From Cellulophaga sp. Hel_I_12 (GTDB lineage Bacteria > Bacteroidota > Bacteroidia > Flavobacteriales > Flavobacteriaceae): a DNA stretch of 64,000 nucleotides. Within the stretch, counting starts at the first letter, position 1. The number at the start of each line of letters is the position of its first letter. The stretch spans positions 3,475,501 through 3,539,500 of the forward strand of contig NZ_JUHB01000001.1 in assembly GCF_000799565.1 (NCBI RefSeq), given 5' to 3'. The notes beneath the pieces were generated by a model, which searched no databases, was not told where the DNA came from, and worked only from the letters and a program-made list of their open reading frames with translations. Shown here in pieces: positions 36,012-43,688 of this stretch. The position numbers and the translations under genes were made by a program.

Positions 36012-36602
36012 ATGAAAAATTTTTTCAACTTTTTAAAAAGTAAATCTTTCCTGATACAACTAGGACTAGCGCTGATAGTTTTAGTGGTCTTTATTTTTGG
36101 AGTTTTGCAATGGTTAAAAAGTTCAACAAACCATGGTGAATTTGTTGAAGTGCCCGATTTAGCTAAATTAACAGTTACTGAAATGCGAAAAGTTATTGAC
36201 GATGCAGATTTGCGTTATGAAGTGTTAGACTCTGCAAATTACAATCCAGATTTCCCTAGATTTTCTGTGATTGAGCAAAATCCACCAGCGGGAAACAAAG
36301 TAAAACAGAATAGAAAAGTGTATGTTACTGTAAACCCTTCAGGGTATAAAAAAGTAAGTGTTCCGGACATCATACAGGTAACCTTGCGCAATGCAACGGC
36401 AAAACTAAGGGCTGTTGGTTTAGACGTACAACGTGTGACCTATATAGATGAATTTGGAAAAGACATGGTTTATCGAATAAAATATAAAGGCAAATATATT
36501 GAGGAAGGGTACAAACTTCCCAAAACCTCAAAAGTAGAATTGGTTTGCGGAAATGGGTATGAAAGTGAAGGCTCAAAAGTGAAGTCGGCCTCAGAAGAAT
36601 AA
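36012..36602 (+). CDS. Membrane-anchored PASTA-domain protein
   Basis: 196 residues from Met at 36012 (MKNFFNFLK). A Met at 35904 would add 36 residues that overlap the promoter element, so it is rejected. One transmembrane helix (about 14-33) is followed by PASTA repeats (about 42-110, 112-180), with VPDLAKLTVTEM and VPDIIQVTLRNA as repeat starts. PASTA domains bind peptidoglycan or muropeptides; no kinase domain is attached. The gene lies between ddl and rluD. A TATCTTTG element is at 35982-35989. Confidence 0.88.
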   Translation: MKNFFNFLKSKSFLIQLGLALIVLVVFIFGVLQWLKSSTNHGEFVEVPDLAKLTVTEMRKVIDDADLRYEVLDSANYNPDFPRFSVIEQNPPAGNKVKQNRKVYVTVNPSGYKKVSVPDIIQVTLRNATAKLRAVGLDVQRVTYIDEFGKDMVYRIKYKGKYIEEGYKLPKTSKVELVCGNGYESEGSKVKSASEE

Positions 36603-36605
36603 TAT

Positions 36606-37643
36606 ATGATCGAAGAAGAAGAAGGTGCTGAGCTAGAAAAAGATGAGCTTTTTGAACATTATAGTGTCACGGCATCAAAAGGGCAAGAACCCTTGCGGGT
36701 GGATAAATTTTTGATGAACTTTATTGAAAATGCAGTACGGAATAAAATTCAAAATGCTGCGCGAGAAGGTCACATTTGGGTAAATGATGTGGCGGTAAAG
36801 CAAAACTATAAAGTAAAAGCTGGTGATCACGTACGTGTTTTGTTCGAGCATCCTCCACACGAAAACTTATTAGTTCCTGAAGATATTCCTATCAACGTGG
36901 TTTATGAAGATCAAGATTTAATGGTCGTGAATAAACCAGCGGGTATGGTTGTACATCCCGGTCATGGCAACTATTCTGGAACTTTAATAAATGCCTTGTT
37001 GCATCATATTAAAGACTTACCCGTAAACAGAAATGAGCGTCCTGGATTGGTACACAGAATAGATAAAGATACCTCTGGACTTTTAGTAATCGCTAAGACC
37101 GATATTGCTATGACGCATTTGTCTAAACAGTTTTTTGATAAAACCAGTGAGCGCGAATATGTGGCTTTGGTTTGGGGAAATGTAGAAGATGAGAGTGGCA
37201 CCATCGAAGGGCACGTAGGTAGACATCCTACCAACAGATTACAGATGACCGTTTTCCCCGAAGGTGACCAAGGGAAAGAGGCCGTAACTCATTATAAAGT
37301 TCTTGAGCGATTAGGCTATGTAACTTTAATTTCTTGTCAATTAGAAACAGGTAGAACACATCAAATTCGTGTGCATCTTAAACATATTGGGCACACCTTA
37401 TTTAATGACGCACGGTATGGTGGTGAACGCGTGTTGAAAGGAACCACATTTACGAAATACAAACAGTTTGTAGAAAATGCCTTTAAATTATTACCCCGAC
37501 AAGCACTACATGCCAAAACCCTTGGTTTTATGCATCCCACGAGTGGTGAATTTATGCGTTTTGATTCTGAAATTCCTGAAGATATGAATGCATGTATCGA
37601 AAAATGGCGTCAATATTCTAAAAGCAGCATCTCGGAGGAATAG
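36606..37643 (+). CDS. rluD: RluD-like 23S rRNA pseudouridine synthase
   Basis: A 345-residue RluA-family enzyme. An N-terminal S4 domain (about 28-80) is followed by the synthase domain with the catalytic HRIDKDTSGLL motif (Asp153) and VNKPAGMVVHPGHGN. The C-terminal RTHQIRVHLKHIGH is typical of RluD. It modifies uridines in helix 69 of 23S rRNA in better-studied bacteria. The start is 3 bp after the PASTA gene. Confidence 0.93.
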   Translation: MIEEEEGAELEKDELFEHYSVTASKGQEPLRVDKFLMNFIENAVRNKIQNAAREGHIWVNDVAVKQNYKVKAGDHVRVLFEHPPHENLLVPEDIPINVVYEDQDLMVVNKPAGMVVHPGHGNYSGTLINALLHHIKDLPVNRNERPGLVHRIDKDTSGLLVIAKTDIAMTHLSKQFFDKTSEREYVALVWGNVEDESGTIEGHVGRHPTNRLQMTVFPEGDQGKEAVTHYKVLERLGYVTLISCQLETGRTHQIRVHLKHIGHTLFNDARYGGERVLKGTTFTKYKQFVENAFKLLPRQALHAKTLGFMHPTSGEFMRFDSEIPEDMNACIEKWRQYSKSSISEE

Positions 37644-37768
37644 ATTTCTGTAATAGTAGTATCGATTTTAGGTTTTTAGAGGACCAATTCTTTTTAAAAA
37701 TCTTTAGTAATTTTAGGCTCAGTGAAAAAAACATGCCAGGTAATGGCTAATAGAAAAAAGTATCAAAA

Positions 37769-38530
37769 ATGAAAATAGTAATTTCTCCAGCGAAGTCCCT
37801 TGATTTTGAAAGTAAATTACCCACGCTAGACTATACACAGCCTAATTTTTTAAAACAAGCTGAGAAACTAAACCGAATTTTGGCGAAGAAAAAGCCAAAA
37901 GATCTGTCTAAATTAATGCATATATCAGATCAACTAGCTCAATTAAATTGGGAGCGCAATCAACAATTTGCGCTGCCTTTTACACCCGAAAATTCAAGAC
38001 CAGCAGTGTATGCCTTTAATGGTGATGTGTATCAAGGTTTAGATGCATTGACCATTCCTGAAGCTAAAATAGAGAATTTACAAAATAGCCTTCGTATTTT
38101 ATCAGGACTCTATGGTGTTTTGAAACCATTAGATTTGATGCAGGCTTATCGTCTAGAAATGGGCACGAGTTTAGGGGTTGGCAAAAATAAAAATTTGTAT
38201 GAATTTTGGAAAAATGACATCACTACTTTTTTAAATAGCGAATTAAACGAGGGTGAACTATTTGTGAATTTGGCCAGTAATGAATATTTTTCAGCAATAG
38301 ATACAAAAAAGTTGAAGGTTCCTGTCATTGCCCCAGTTTTTAAAGATTGGAAAAATGACAAGTTGAAAATAATTAGCTTTTATGCTAAAAAGGCAAGAGG
38401 GTCTATGGTGCGTTATATTATCGATACTAAAGCAGAGACTTTAGACGATATTAAAAACTTTAATTTAGACGGCTACTTATTTAGTCAAGAACATACCCTA
38501 AAAGAAAACGAGCCTGTTTTTATAAGATAG
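37769..38530 (+). CDS. yaaA: Peroxide stress protein YaaA (UPF0246)
   Basis: A 253-residue protein starting [15 protein letters not shown], the hallmark of the YaaA family. [12 protein letters not shown] and the late [10 protein letters not shown] are conserved. The family lowers free iron and protects DNA during peroxide stress in E. coli. Preceded by 125 bp without recognised elements. Confidence 0.92.
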   Translation: MKIVISPAKSLDFESKLPTLDYTQPNFLKQAEKLNRILAKKKPKDLSKLMHISDQLAQLNWERNQQFALPFTPENSRPAVYAFNGDVYQGLDALTIPEAKIENLQNSLRILSGLYGVLKPLDLMQAYRLEMGTSLGVGKNKNLYEFWKNDITTFLNSELNEGELFVNLASNEYFSAIDTKKLKVPVIAPVFKDWKNDKLKIISFYAKKARGSMVRYIIDTKAETLDDIKNFNLDGYLFSQEHTLKENEPVFIR

Positions 38531-38548
38531 TTCATAGGCAGGCTTTTT
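38511..38548 (+). terminator. Possible terminator at the end of yaaA
   Basis: Arms AGCCTG (38511-38516) and CAGGCT (38539-38544) with a T5 tail. The left arm lies inside the last codons of yaaA and the stop codon is in the 22-nt loop. Confidence 0.5.
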
Positions 38549-38577
38549 AAATTTCCCATCGTAAAACAAGCTATAGG

Positions 38578-38706
38578 CTACTTTTTTTTCTTAATGGCTA
38601 TTTTCTCTTCAACAGTTGGTCTTCTTTTTATTTTTCTTGGTCTTCTTACTCCAAATGAATTATTAGAAATTTTACCTTTACGCGACTTTTTATCTCCTTT
38701 TCCCAT
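38578..38706 (-). CDS. 30S ribosomal protein bTHX
   Basis: A 42-residue, very basic protein read on the minus strand from ATG at 38706 to TAG at 38578. It begins MGKGDKKSRKGKISNNSFG and continues with RRPRK and a Lys-rich tail. This is the pattern of bTHX (Thx), which sits in the head of the 30S subunit in Thermus and occurs across Bacteroidota. It is below common gene-length cut-offs and is easily missed. It converges with yaaA. Confidence 0.88.
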   Translation of the reverse strand: MGKGDKKSRKGKISNNSFGVRRPRKIKRRPTVEEKIAIKKKK

Positions 38707-38985
38707 GAGTTCTTGTTTTAAATAAAAATAAGACTTTTATAAGCAAATCCCAAAACTTACTACACTTATAAAATTATAGCTTTGACCTTCAATTGTTTTA
38801 ATAATTTGAGAGTCAAGCCTTAAAATACTAACAATATGCAACAAAATTGATTTAATATGTGTCTTTTTATAATGATAAGCATCTCTTAAAAGTCTTAAAT
38901 TCGTGCTATCTTATAAGAGATAAATAGCGAATAGGATACTAGACTAGTGCGTATCTTAGAGAAGCTTAAAATAGGTACAAAATTT
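38707..38985. other. 279-bp divergent spacer between the bTHX gene and ppc
   Basis: A/T-rich, with a TAGCTTTG (38777-38784) that could be a -7 element for ppc but lacks a clear -33 box. No further small gene is seen. A GTG at 38947 is in frame with ppc but is not needed. Confidence 0.3.
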
Positions 38986-41532
38986 ATGAAGCAATTACAA
39001 CGATTAGAAGTATTTAAGAAATCAGTTAATAATAAATTCACTGTTTATAACAGCTTATTCCTGAATTTACCCTATCGGAATATTGAAAATGTAGGGATGG
39101 CAATTCCATTGATGTTAGATCAGTGTCAAAAAGGCTTAAAATCAGGAAAAAACCCTAAGGAAATTTTAGAACTTTTTTTTCAAAATTATGTAGACATTGC
39201 CTCCGAAAAACAACGTATTGATTTTATGTTTCGTATTATTCAATATGTGGAGCGACAGGTGGTACTGTATGATAGTGTTGAAGACGCCGCCTTTCCAAAA
39301 TTGTACGAACACAGTACCAGTTTAACTATTAAAGATTATTTTGAATTAGTAGATAAAAACAAAAGTTGGGATAAAATAGCGGAGAAATTATCAACCTTTA
39401 GTGCACGTATTGTTTTAACGGCTCATCCCACGCAATTTTATACACCAGCAGTTTTAGATATCATCGCTGAGCTTAGAACCCTTATTTTAGACGATAAAAT
39501 AGACGAAATTGATGTAACCTTACAGCAATTAGGACTTACCTCACTTATTAATTCTAAAAAGCCAACACCTCTAGACGAGGCGAAGAATATTATCTATATC
39601 TTGAGAAACGTCTATTATGAAGCTGTTGGAGAGCTTTATGCCTATCTAAAACGAAACATTAATAATTCAGAATTCGAAAATTATAACATTATGAAGTTAG
39701 GTTTCTGGCCCGGTGGTGATCGCGATGGAAACCCTTTTGTAACCGCTGATGTCACAAGTGATGTTGCTGACGAGTTACGCGTTACTTTAATGAAATGCTA
39801 TTATAACGATCTAAAAAAATTACAGCAAAAATTAACATTTACAGAACTGCAGGAGGATATCAATCAATTGCGTTCTAATTTATATACAGCCATGTTTAAC
39901 CCCGAAAAGCATGTGGGTTATAAAGATATTATAATGCCTTTACAGCATATCAGACGAATTTTAATTGAGAAATACCACGAATTGTATTTAGAGGATTTAG
40001 ATTTTTTCATTGACAAAGTGAACATCTTTAAAACTCATTTTGCCACTTTAGATATTCGCCAAGATCATAGCATGCACATTAGGGTGATTACTGAGGTGTT
40101 AAAGAAACATGGTTTAATTAATGTTGATTTATCTGAACTAAGTAAGGAAGCGCTAACAGATATTTTACTGCATCAAAAAATAAGTCTTTCTGCAGACGAT
40201 TTCGATGATGAGATTACGAAAGACACTATTAAAAATATAGCACAACTGAAGTCCATTCAAGAAAAAAATGGCGAAGAAGGCTGCAACCGCTATATTATAA
40301 GTAATTCTGAGGATGTTTTTTCGGTTTTATTTGTTTTTGCTTTATTCAAATGGACTGGTTGGAAATCTGATGAAATTACGTTTGACATTGTTCCACTTTT
40401 TGAAACTATGATAGGTATGGAAAGTGCAGCGCATACCATGCAACAACTCTTTGATATGCCCGCCTACAGGTCTCATGTTGCCCAAAGAAATACAAAGCAA
40501 ACTATAATGCTTGGCTTTTCCGACGGTACTAAAGATGGGGGGTATTTAAAAGCCAATTGGTCTATTTTAAAAACAAAAGAAAGTTTATCTAAAGTTTGTT
40601 TAAATAACGGTGTTAAAGCCATCTTTTTTGATGGTCGTGGTGGACCACCAGCTCGTGGTGGAGGTAAAACGCACCGATTTTATGCCTCACAAACCAAAGA
40701 AATCGCAAATAACGAAATTCAATTAACCATTCAGGGTCAAACTATTACGAGTACTTACGGGACCAAAGAACAGTTTATCTATAATTGTGAGCAGTTGCTT
40801 ACTGCGGGTTTGTCCAATGACTTTTTTGAAGAAGAAAATATCATTACACCCAAAGAACGAAGTTTAATTGAAAAACTTTCTGATCTTAGTTTTGAAAAAT
40901 ATGATGATTTAAAACATCACTATAAATTTATGCCTTACCTAGAAAACATGAGTACGCTTAAGTACTATACCAAGGCAAATATCGGAAGTCGTCCAGGTAA
41001 AAGGGGCAACAAGGCAAAATTAGAACTTTCAGATCTAAGGGCTATTTCGTTCGTGGGTTCCTGGAGTCAATTAAAACAAAATGTGCCGGGTTATTTTGGT
41101 TTGGGCACAGCCATAAAAACTTTAAAAGATCAAGGGGAAATAGAAGCAATAAAATCTTTATATAAAAAAGTACCTTACTTTAGAACTTTAATGTCGAATA
41201 GTATGATGTCTTTATCAAAGTGTTATTTTGAACTGACCAGTTATATGAAAGATGATAAAGAATATGGTGCTTTTTGGACCATTCTTCATAATGAATATCA
41301 ATTATCTAAAGAAATGTTGTTGCTTATTTCAGATATGAATATTTTAATGGAAAAAGAGGCCATTTCTCGCGAATCTATAAAGATTAGAGAGAACATTGTA
41401 CTGCCATTATTAGTAATTCAACAATATGCACTCCAAAAAATAGGGGAGGACTCTTCTTTTAAAGAATTGTATGAAAAAATTGTAACACGGTCGCTGTATG
41501 GTAATATTAATGCCAGCCGAAACTCAGCTTAA
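38986..41532 (+). CDS. ppc: Phosphoenolpyruvate carboxylase
   Basis: 848 residues from ATG at 38986 (MKQLQRLEVF). An in-frame GTG at 38947 is less likely. The anaplerotic enzyme forms oxaloacetate from PEP and bicarbonate. The catalytic LTAHPTQ lies near residue 145, and the GGRGGPPARGGG loop near 550 is followed by THRF. Other conserved blocks are FWPGGDRDGNPF and SRPGKRG near the C-terminus. It is somewhat shorter than proteobacterial PEPC (about 880). A terminator follows at 41559-41591. Confidence 0.94.
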   Translation: MKQLQRLEVFKKSVNNKFTVYNSLFLNLPYRNIENVGMAIPLMLDQCQKGLKSGKNPKEILELFFQNYVDIASEKQRIDFMFRIIQYVERQVVLYDSVEDAAFPKLYEHSTSLTIKDYFELVDKNKSWDKIAEKLSTFSARIVLTAHPTQFYTPAVLDIIAELRTLILDDKIDEIDVTLQQLGLTSLINSKKPTPLDEAKNIIYILRNVYYEAVGELYAYLKRNINNSEFENYNIMKLGFWPGGDRDGNPFVTADVTSDVADELRVTLMKCYYNDLKKLQQKLTFTELQEDINQLRSNLYTAMFNPEKHVGYKDIIMPLQHIRRILIEKYHELYLEDLDFFIDKVNIFKTHFATLDIRQDHSMHIRVITEVLKKHGLINVDLSELSKEALTDILLHQKISLSADDFDDEITKDTIKNIAQLKSIQEKNGEEGCNRYIISNSEDVFSVLFVFALFKWTGWKSDEITFDIVPLFETMIGMESAAHTMQQLFDMPAYRSHVAQRNTKQTIMLGFSDGTKDGGYLKANWSILKTKESLSKVCLNNGVKAIFFDGRGGPPARGGGKTHRFYASQTKEIANNEIQLTIQGQTITSTYGTKEQFIYNCEQLLTAGLSNDFFEEENIITPKERSLIEKLSDLSFEKYDDLKHHYKFMPYLENMSTLKYYTKANIGSRPGKRGNKAKLELSDLRAISFVGSWSQLKQNVPGYFGLGTAIKTLKDQGEIEAIKSLYKKVPYFRTLMSNSMMSLSKCYFELTSYMKDDKEYGAFWTILHNEYQLSKEMLLLISDMNILMEKEAISRESIKIRENIVLPLLVIQQYALQKIGEDSSFKELYEKIVTRSLYGNINASRNSA

Positions 41533-41558
41533 AATCGTTCGTACTATAGTATAAAATT

Positions 41559-41591
41559 AAACCTGTAAGGTCTGCAAGAACTTACAGGTTT
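41559..41591 (+). terminator. Terminator after ppc
   Basis: Perfect 11-bp stem AAACCTGTAAG / CTTACAGGTTT with an 11-nt loop and a T6 tail. Confidence 0.85.
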
Positions 41592-41620
41592 TTTATTCCT
41601 ATTAGCACTAAAGATTTTAA

Positions 41621-41628
41621 TACATTTG
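41621..41628 (+). promoter_or_regulatory. Putative -7 element giving a leaderless mRNA
   Basis: TACATTTG directly precedes the ATG at 41632 with 3 nt between. The -33 box is not clear. If active, transcription starts at or near the start codon. Confidence 0.4.
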
Positions 41629-41631
41629 AGT

Positions 41632-42357
41632 ATGTTCTATTATTTAACGATTGCACTTCAGGCGTACTGCGTTTATCATTGTTTTACAAACCGTAATTCC
41701 TATTACTGGCTTTTTGCTATTATTTTCTTACCTATTGTTGGTTCTTTGCTTTATATTTTTATGAATATTGCCAATAAACAAGAAATAAATAAGGTTCAGG
41801 GCGATATTGTATCAGCGATTAATCCAACTAAGAAAATTACAGATTTAGAAAAAAAGTTTGAATTTTCTGATACATTCCAAAATCAGGTCGCTTTGGCCGA
41901 TGCGTATTTAGAAGCTAAAATGTTTGATAAAGCAATTCTTAATTTTGAAGAATCTTTAAAAGATGTGTTTGTAAATGATCACTACGCCATGACAAGATTA
42001 TTAGAGGCGTATTATTATTCATCACAATCAGATAGGGCATTAGAAATAGCAGAACGATTAAAAGACGAGATAAAATTTAAAAAAACCAAGGCTTCTTTTT
42101 TATATGCTTTAGCATTAGAGAAAGAGGGAAATATAGATAAAGCGGAGGAGTTTCTTGCTTATTTTGATGCACCCTATAGCTATTATGAAGAGCGTTTTGA
42201 GTTGGCTAAATTTTATATTAGAAATGGTAATTTAAAAAAAGCTAGAACACTTTTGGAAGAATTGGTCACAGAGTCAGAACGCATGACAAAAACAAGTTAC
42301 CGACAAAATTCAGGTACGTTAAAGCAAATAAAAGAGCTTCAAAAAACCAATCTGTAA
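41632..42357 (+). CDS. Membrane-anchored TPR protein
   Basis: 241 residues from ATG at 41632 (MFYYLTIALQ); a TTG at 41626 is in frame but lies in the -7 element. Two N-terminal transmembrane helices, in the style of cardiolipin-synthase N-terminal (PLDc_N) domains, cover about 1-45. Tetratricopeptide-like helical repeats then run from about 80 to 230, with ADAYLEAKMFDKAILNFEES as the clearest unit. It probably acts as a scaffold; no enzymatic motif is seen. The next gene starts about 10 nt after its stop. Confidence 0.8.
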   Translation: MFYYLTIALQAYCVYHCFTNRNSYYWLFAIIFLPIVGSLLYIFMNIANKQEINKVQGDIVSAINPTKKITDLEKKFEFSDTFQNQVALADAYLEAKMFDKAILNFEESLKDVFVNDHYAMTRLLEAYYYSSQSDRALEIAERLKDEIKFKKTKASFLYALALEKEGNIDKAEEFLAYFDAPYSYYEERFELAKFYIRNGNLKKARTLLEELVTESERMTKTSYRQNSGTLKQIKELQKTNL

Positions 42358-42366
42358 CATCATATT

Positions 42367-43035
42367 CTGAAAAAGATATTCCAACATACACATCCTTACG
42401 AGCCTTTTTTATTTAAAGAAGCAACAAAACTTATTGTTGGTACATTACCTCCACCAAGATTTACAACAGGCATTTTAAAAGAAGGCGACGTTAATTTTTG
42501 TTATGGAAGTAAAGACGGACAACTTTGGCCTATTTTAGACAAAATTTTTAATCTAAAATTAGCGTATGAAACTACAGATAGGGCCATAGTACAGCGAAAA
42601 AAATTTTTAACAGAACAAAAGATTGCTGTCTGTGATATTGTCTCTTTTGCAGAACGTTCAAAGATTGATGCATCGGACTTAGGAATGCAAAACGTGGTTT
42701 TAAGGGACGTCATTGCCTATTTAAAAATATATAAAAATGTGGACACCTTACTTTTTACAGGTGGCAATAGTAAAAATGGGCCTGAGTATTTCTTCCGAAG
42801 GCACATAAAAGACTACCATCTAAAATTAAGTGTAATTTCTAGTGATGTACCTAGAATACATTCTTTTGAATTAGACGATAGAATCATAAAAACGGTATCC
42901 TTGACAGCGCCTTCTGGAGCAGCAAATAGAGCTGTTGGTGGTTTAGAAGCTTACAAAATAATGAGAGACAAAAACCCGAAAATCAACACTATTGATTTTC
43001 GGGTTTTGCAATATGCTCCGTTTTTTAAAAATTAG
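42367..43035 (+). CDS. Uracil-DNA glycosylase family protein with a non-ATG start
   Basis: An open frame of about 222 residues that starts right after the stop of the upstream gene (TAA at 42355). No ATG, GTG or TTG occurs at a suitable site; the frame offers ATT (42364), CTG (42367) or ATA (42376). The protein reads KKIFQHTHPYEPF, LIVGTLPPPRF near the N-terminus, LLFTGGNSKNGPEYFF in the middle and TAPSGAANRAVGG near the end. These match a flavobacterial UDG-superfamily protein of about 210-220 residues. The internal Met at 42685 would cut off half the domain. Coordinates use the CTG. Confidence 0.72.
   Translation: MKKIFQHTHPYEPFLFKEATKLIVGTLPPPRFTTGILKEGDVNFCYGSKDGQLWPILDKIFNLKLAYETTDRAIVQRKKFLTEQKIAVCDIVSFAERSKIDASDLGMQNVVLRDVIAYLKIYKNVDTLLFTGGNSKNGPEYFFRRHIKDYHLKLSVISSDVPRIHSFELDDRIIKTVSLTAPSGAANRAVGGLEAYKIMRDKNPKINTIDFRVLQYAPFFKN
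42971..43007 (-). terminator. 16-bp hairpin inside the UDG-family coding region
   Basis: Perfect arms AAAACCCGAAAATCAA and TTGATTTTCGGGTTTT with a CACTA loop. It lies 26 bp before the UDG stop codon and 30 bp downstream of the minus-strand gene ending at 43037. A T5 run follows on the minus strand and T4 on the plus strand, so it probably terminates the minus-strand gene and may act in both directions. Confidence 0.7.
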
Positions 43036-43036
43036 A

Positions 43037-43177
43037 TTACTCCTTGTTTTGTTGCTTTTTTATGGTGTCTTTTTCAATATCAAACTTGTTCGTGTCTATA
43101 TCGGTATTCCCCGTAGGGTTGGTAGGATTTGTTTGTTGTGTTTTTCTTCTTAACTTTTTGTCTTCAAATATTCCCAT
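43037..43177 (-). CDS. Small hypothetical protein (46 aa)
   Basis: Read on the minus strand from ATG at 43177: starts MGIFEDKKLRRKTQQ, then a Pro/Asn/Thr-rich middle (NPTNPTG) and a charged tail ending QQNKE. There is no membrane helix or known motif. The codon-like composition, the terminator at 42971-43007 and the convergent placement support a real gene, but no family is recognised. Confidence 0.5.
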   Translation of the reverse strand: MGIFEDKKLRRKTQQTNPTNPTGNTDIDTNKFDIEKDTIKKQQNKE

Positions 43178-43316
43178 GATTTATATGTTTTTTGGTTCAC
43201 TCTTAAGATAAGAGTAAACACTTAAAAAAACAGTTAAAGGTCTTATAAAGCTTTGTTAGTAAACGTTAAAGCGCTAGGTATTTTATGGGTAAAGCACATA
43301 GAAACAAGCTTACTCC
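43178..43316. other. Spacer with a perfect 7-bp-arm palindrome
   Basis: ACTCTTA-AGA-TAAGAGT at 43199-43215 is a perfect inverted repeat 22 bp upstream of the 46-residue gene. It is not followed by T, so an operator or RNA structure is likelier than a terminator. Confidence 0.4.
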
Positions 43317-43544
43317 TTATCTTTTTTTGGTTTTTACGAGTTGTAAGAGGCTTAGCCGAATTAATAAAAGAAACGGAAATCCATGCATGAGCACATCAAA
43401 CCAATCTTGTATTTTCATACCCGTTGCGCCGCCAGCGATCCATTTTAATTTCCCCCATAAATGAGGTTCAGGAAAAAAGGGCGCTAAACCAAGTGTTAGG
43501 CATAGTAATGCAATGAGCTTCCAGTTATTTAAAAATTCTTTCAT
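43317..43544 (-). CDS. Small membrane protein, two helices
   Basis: A 75-residue protein with two transmembrane segments (about 9-27 and 50-70) flanking a conserved-looking FPEPHLWGKLKWIAGGATGM loop. I recognise it as a recurrent short flavobacterial membrane protein of unknown function, sometimes labelled an RND transporter without basis. It is divergent from the amylase gene. Confidence 0.7.
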   Translation of the reverse strand: MKEFLNNWKLIALLCLTLGLAPFFPEPHLWGKLKWIAGGATGMKIQDWFDVLMHGFPFLLLIRLSLLQLVKTKKR

Positions 43545-43688
43545 TGTTTGAAACTAAAGAGTGTACCAACTAATATAATGAAATATAAGTAAAAGTAGGA
43601 ATGCATTAATTTAAATTTGTGTAATCCTTATCGCGTTCTAAATTTGTAGCTTTTTAAGCTATCTTTAGCTTAATTTAATACTTATACT

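Noticed and set aside
42685..43035. Short UDG-family gene starting at Met 42685
   Set aside because: The frame is open and family-like upstream to 42358, so this Met would remove the first half of the domain.
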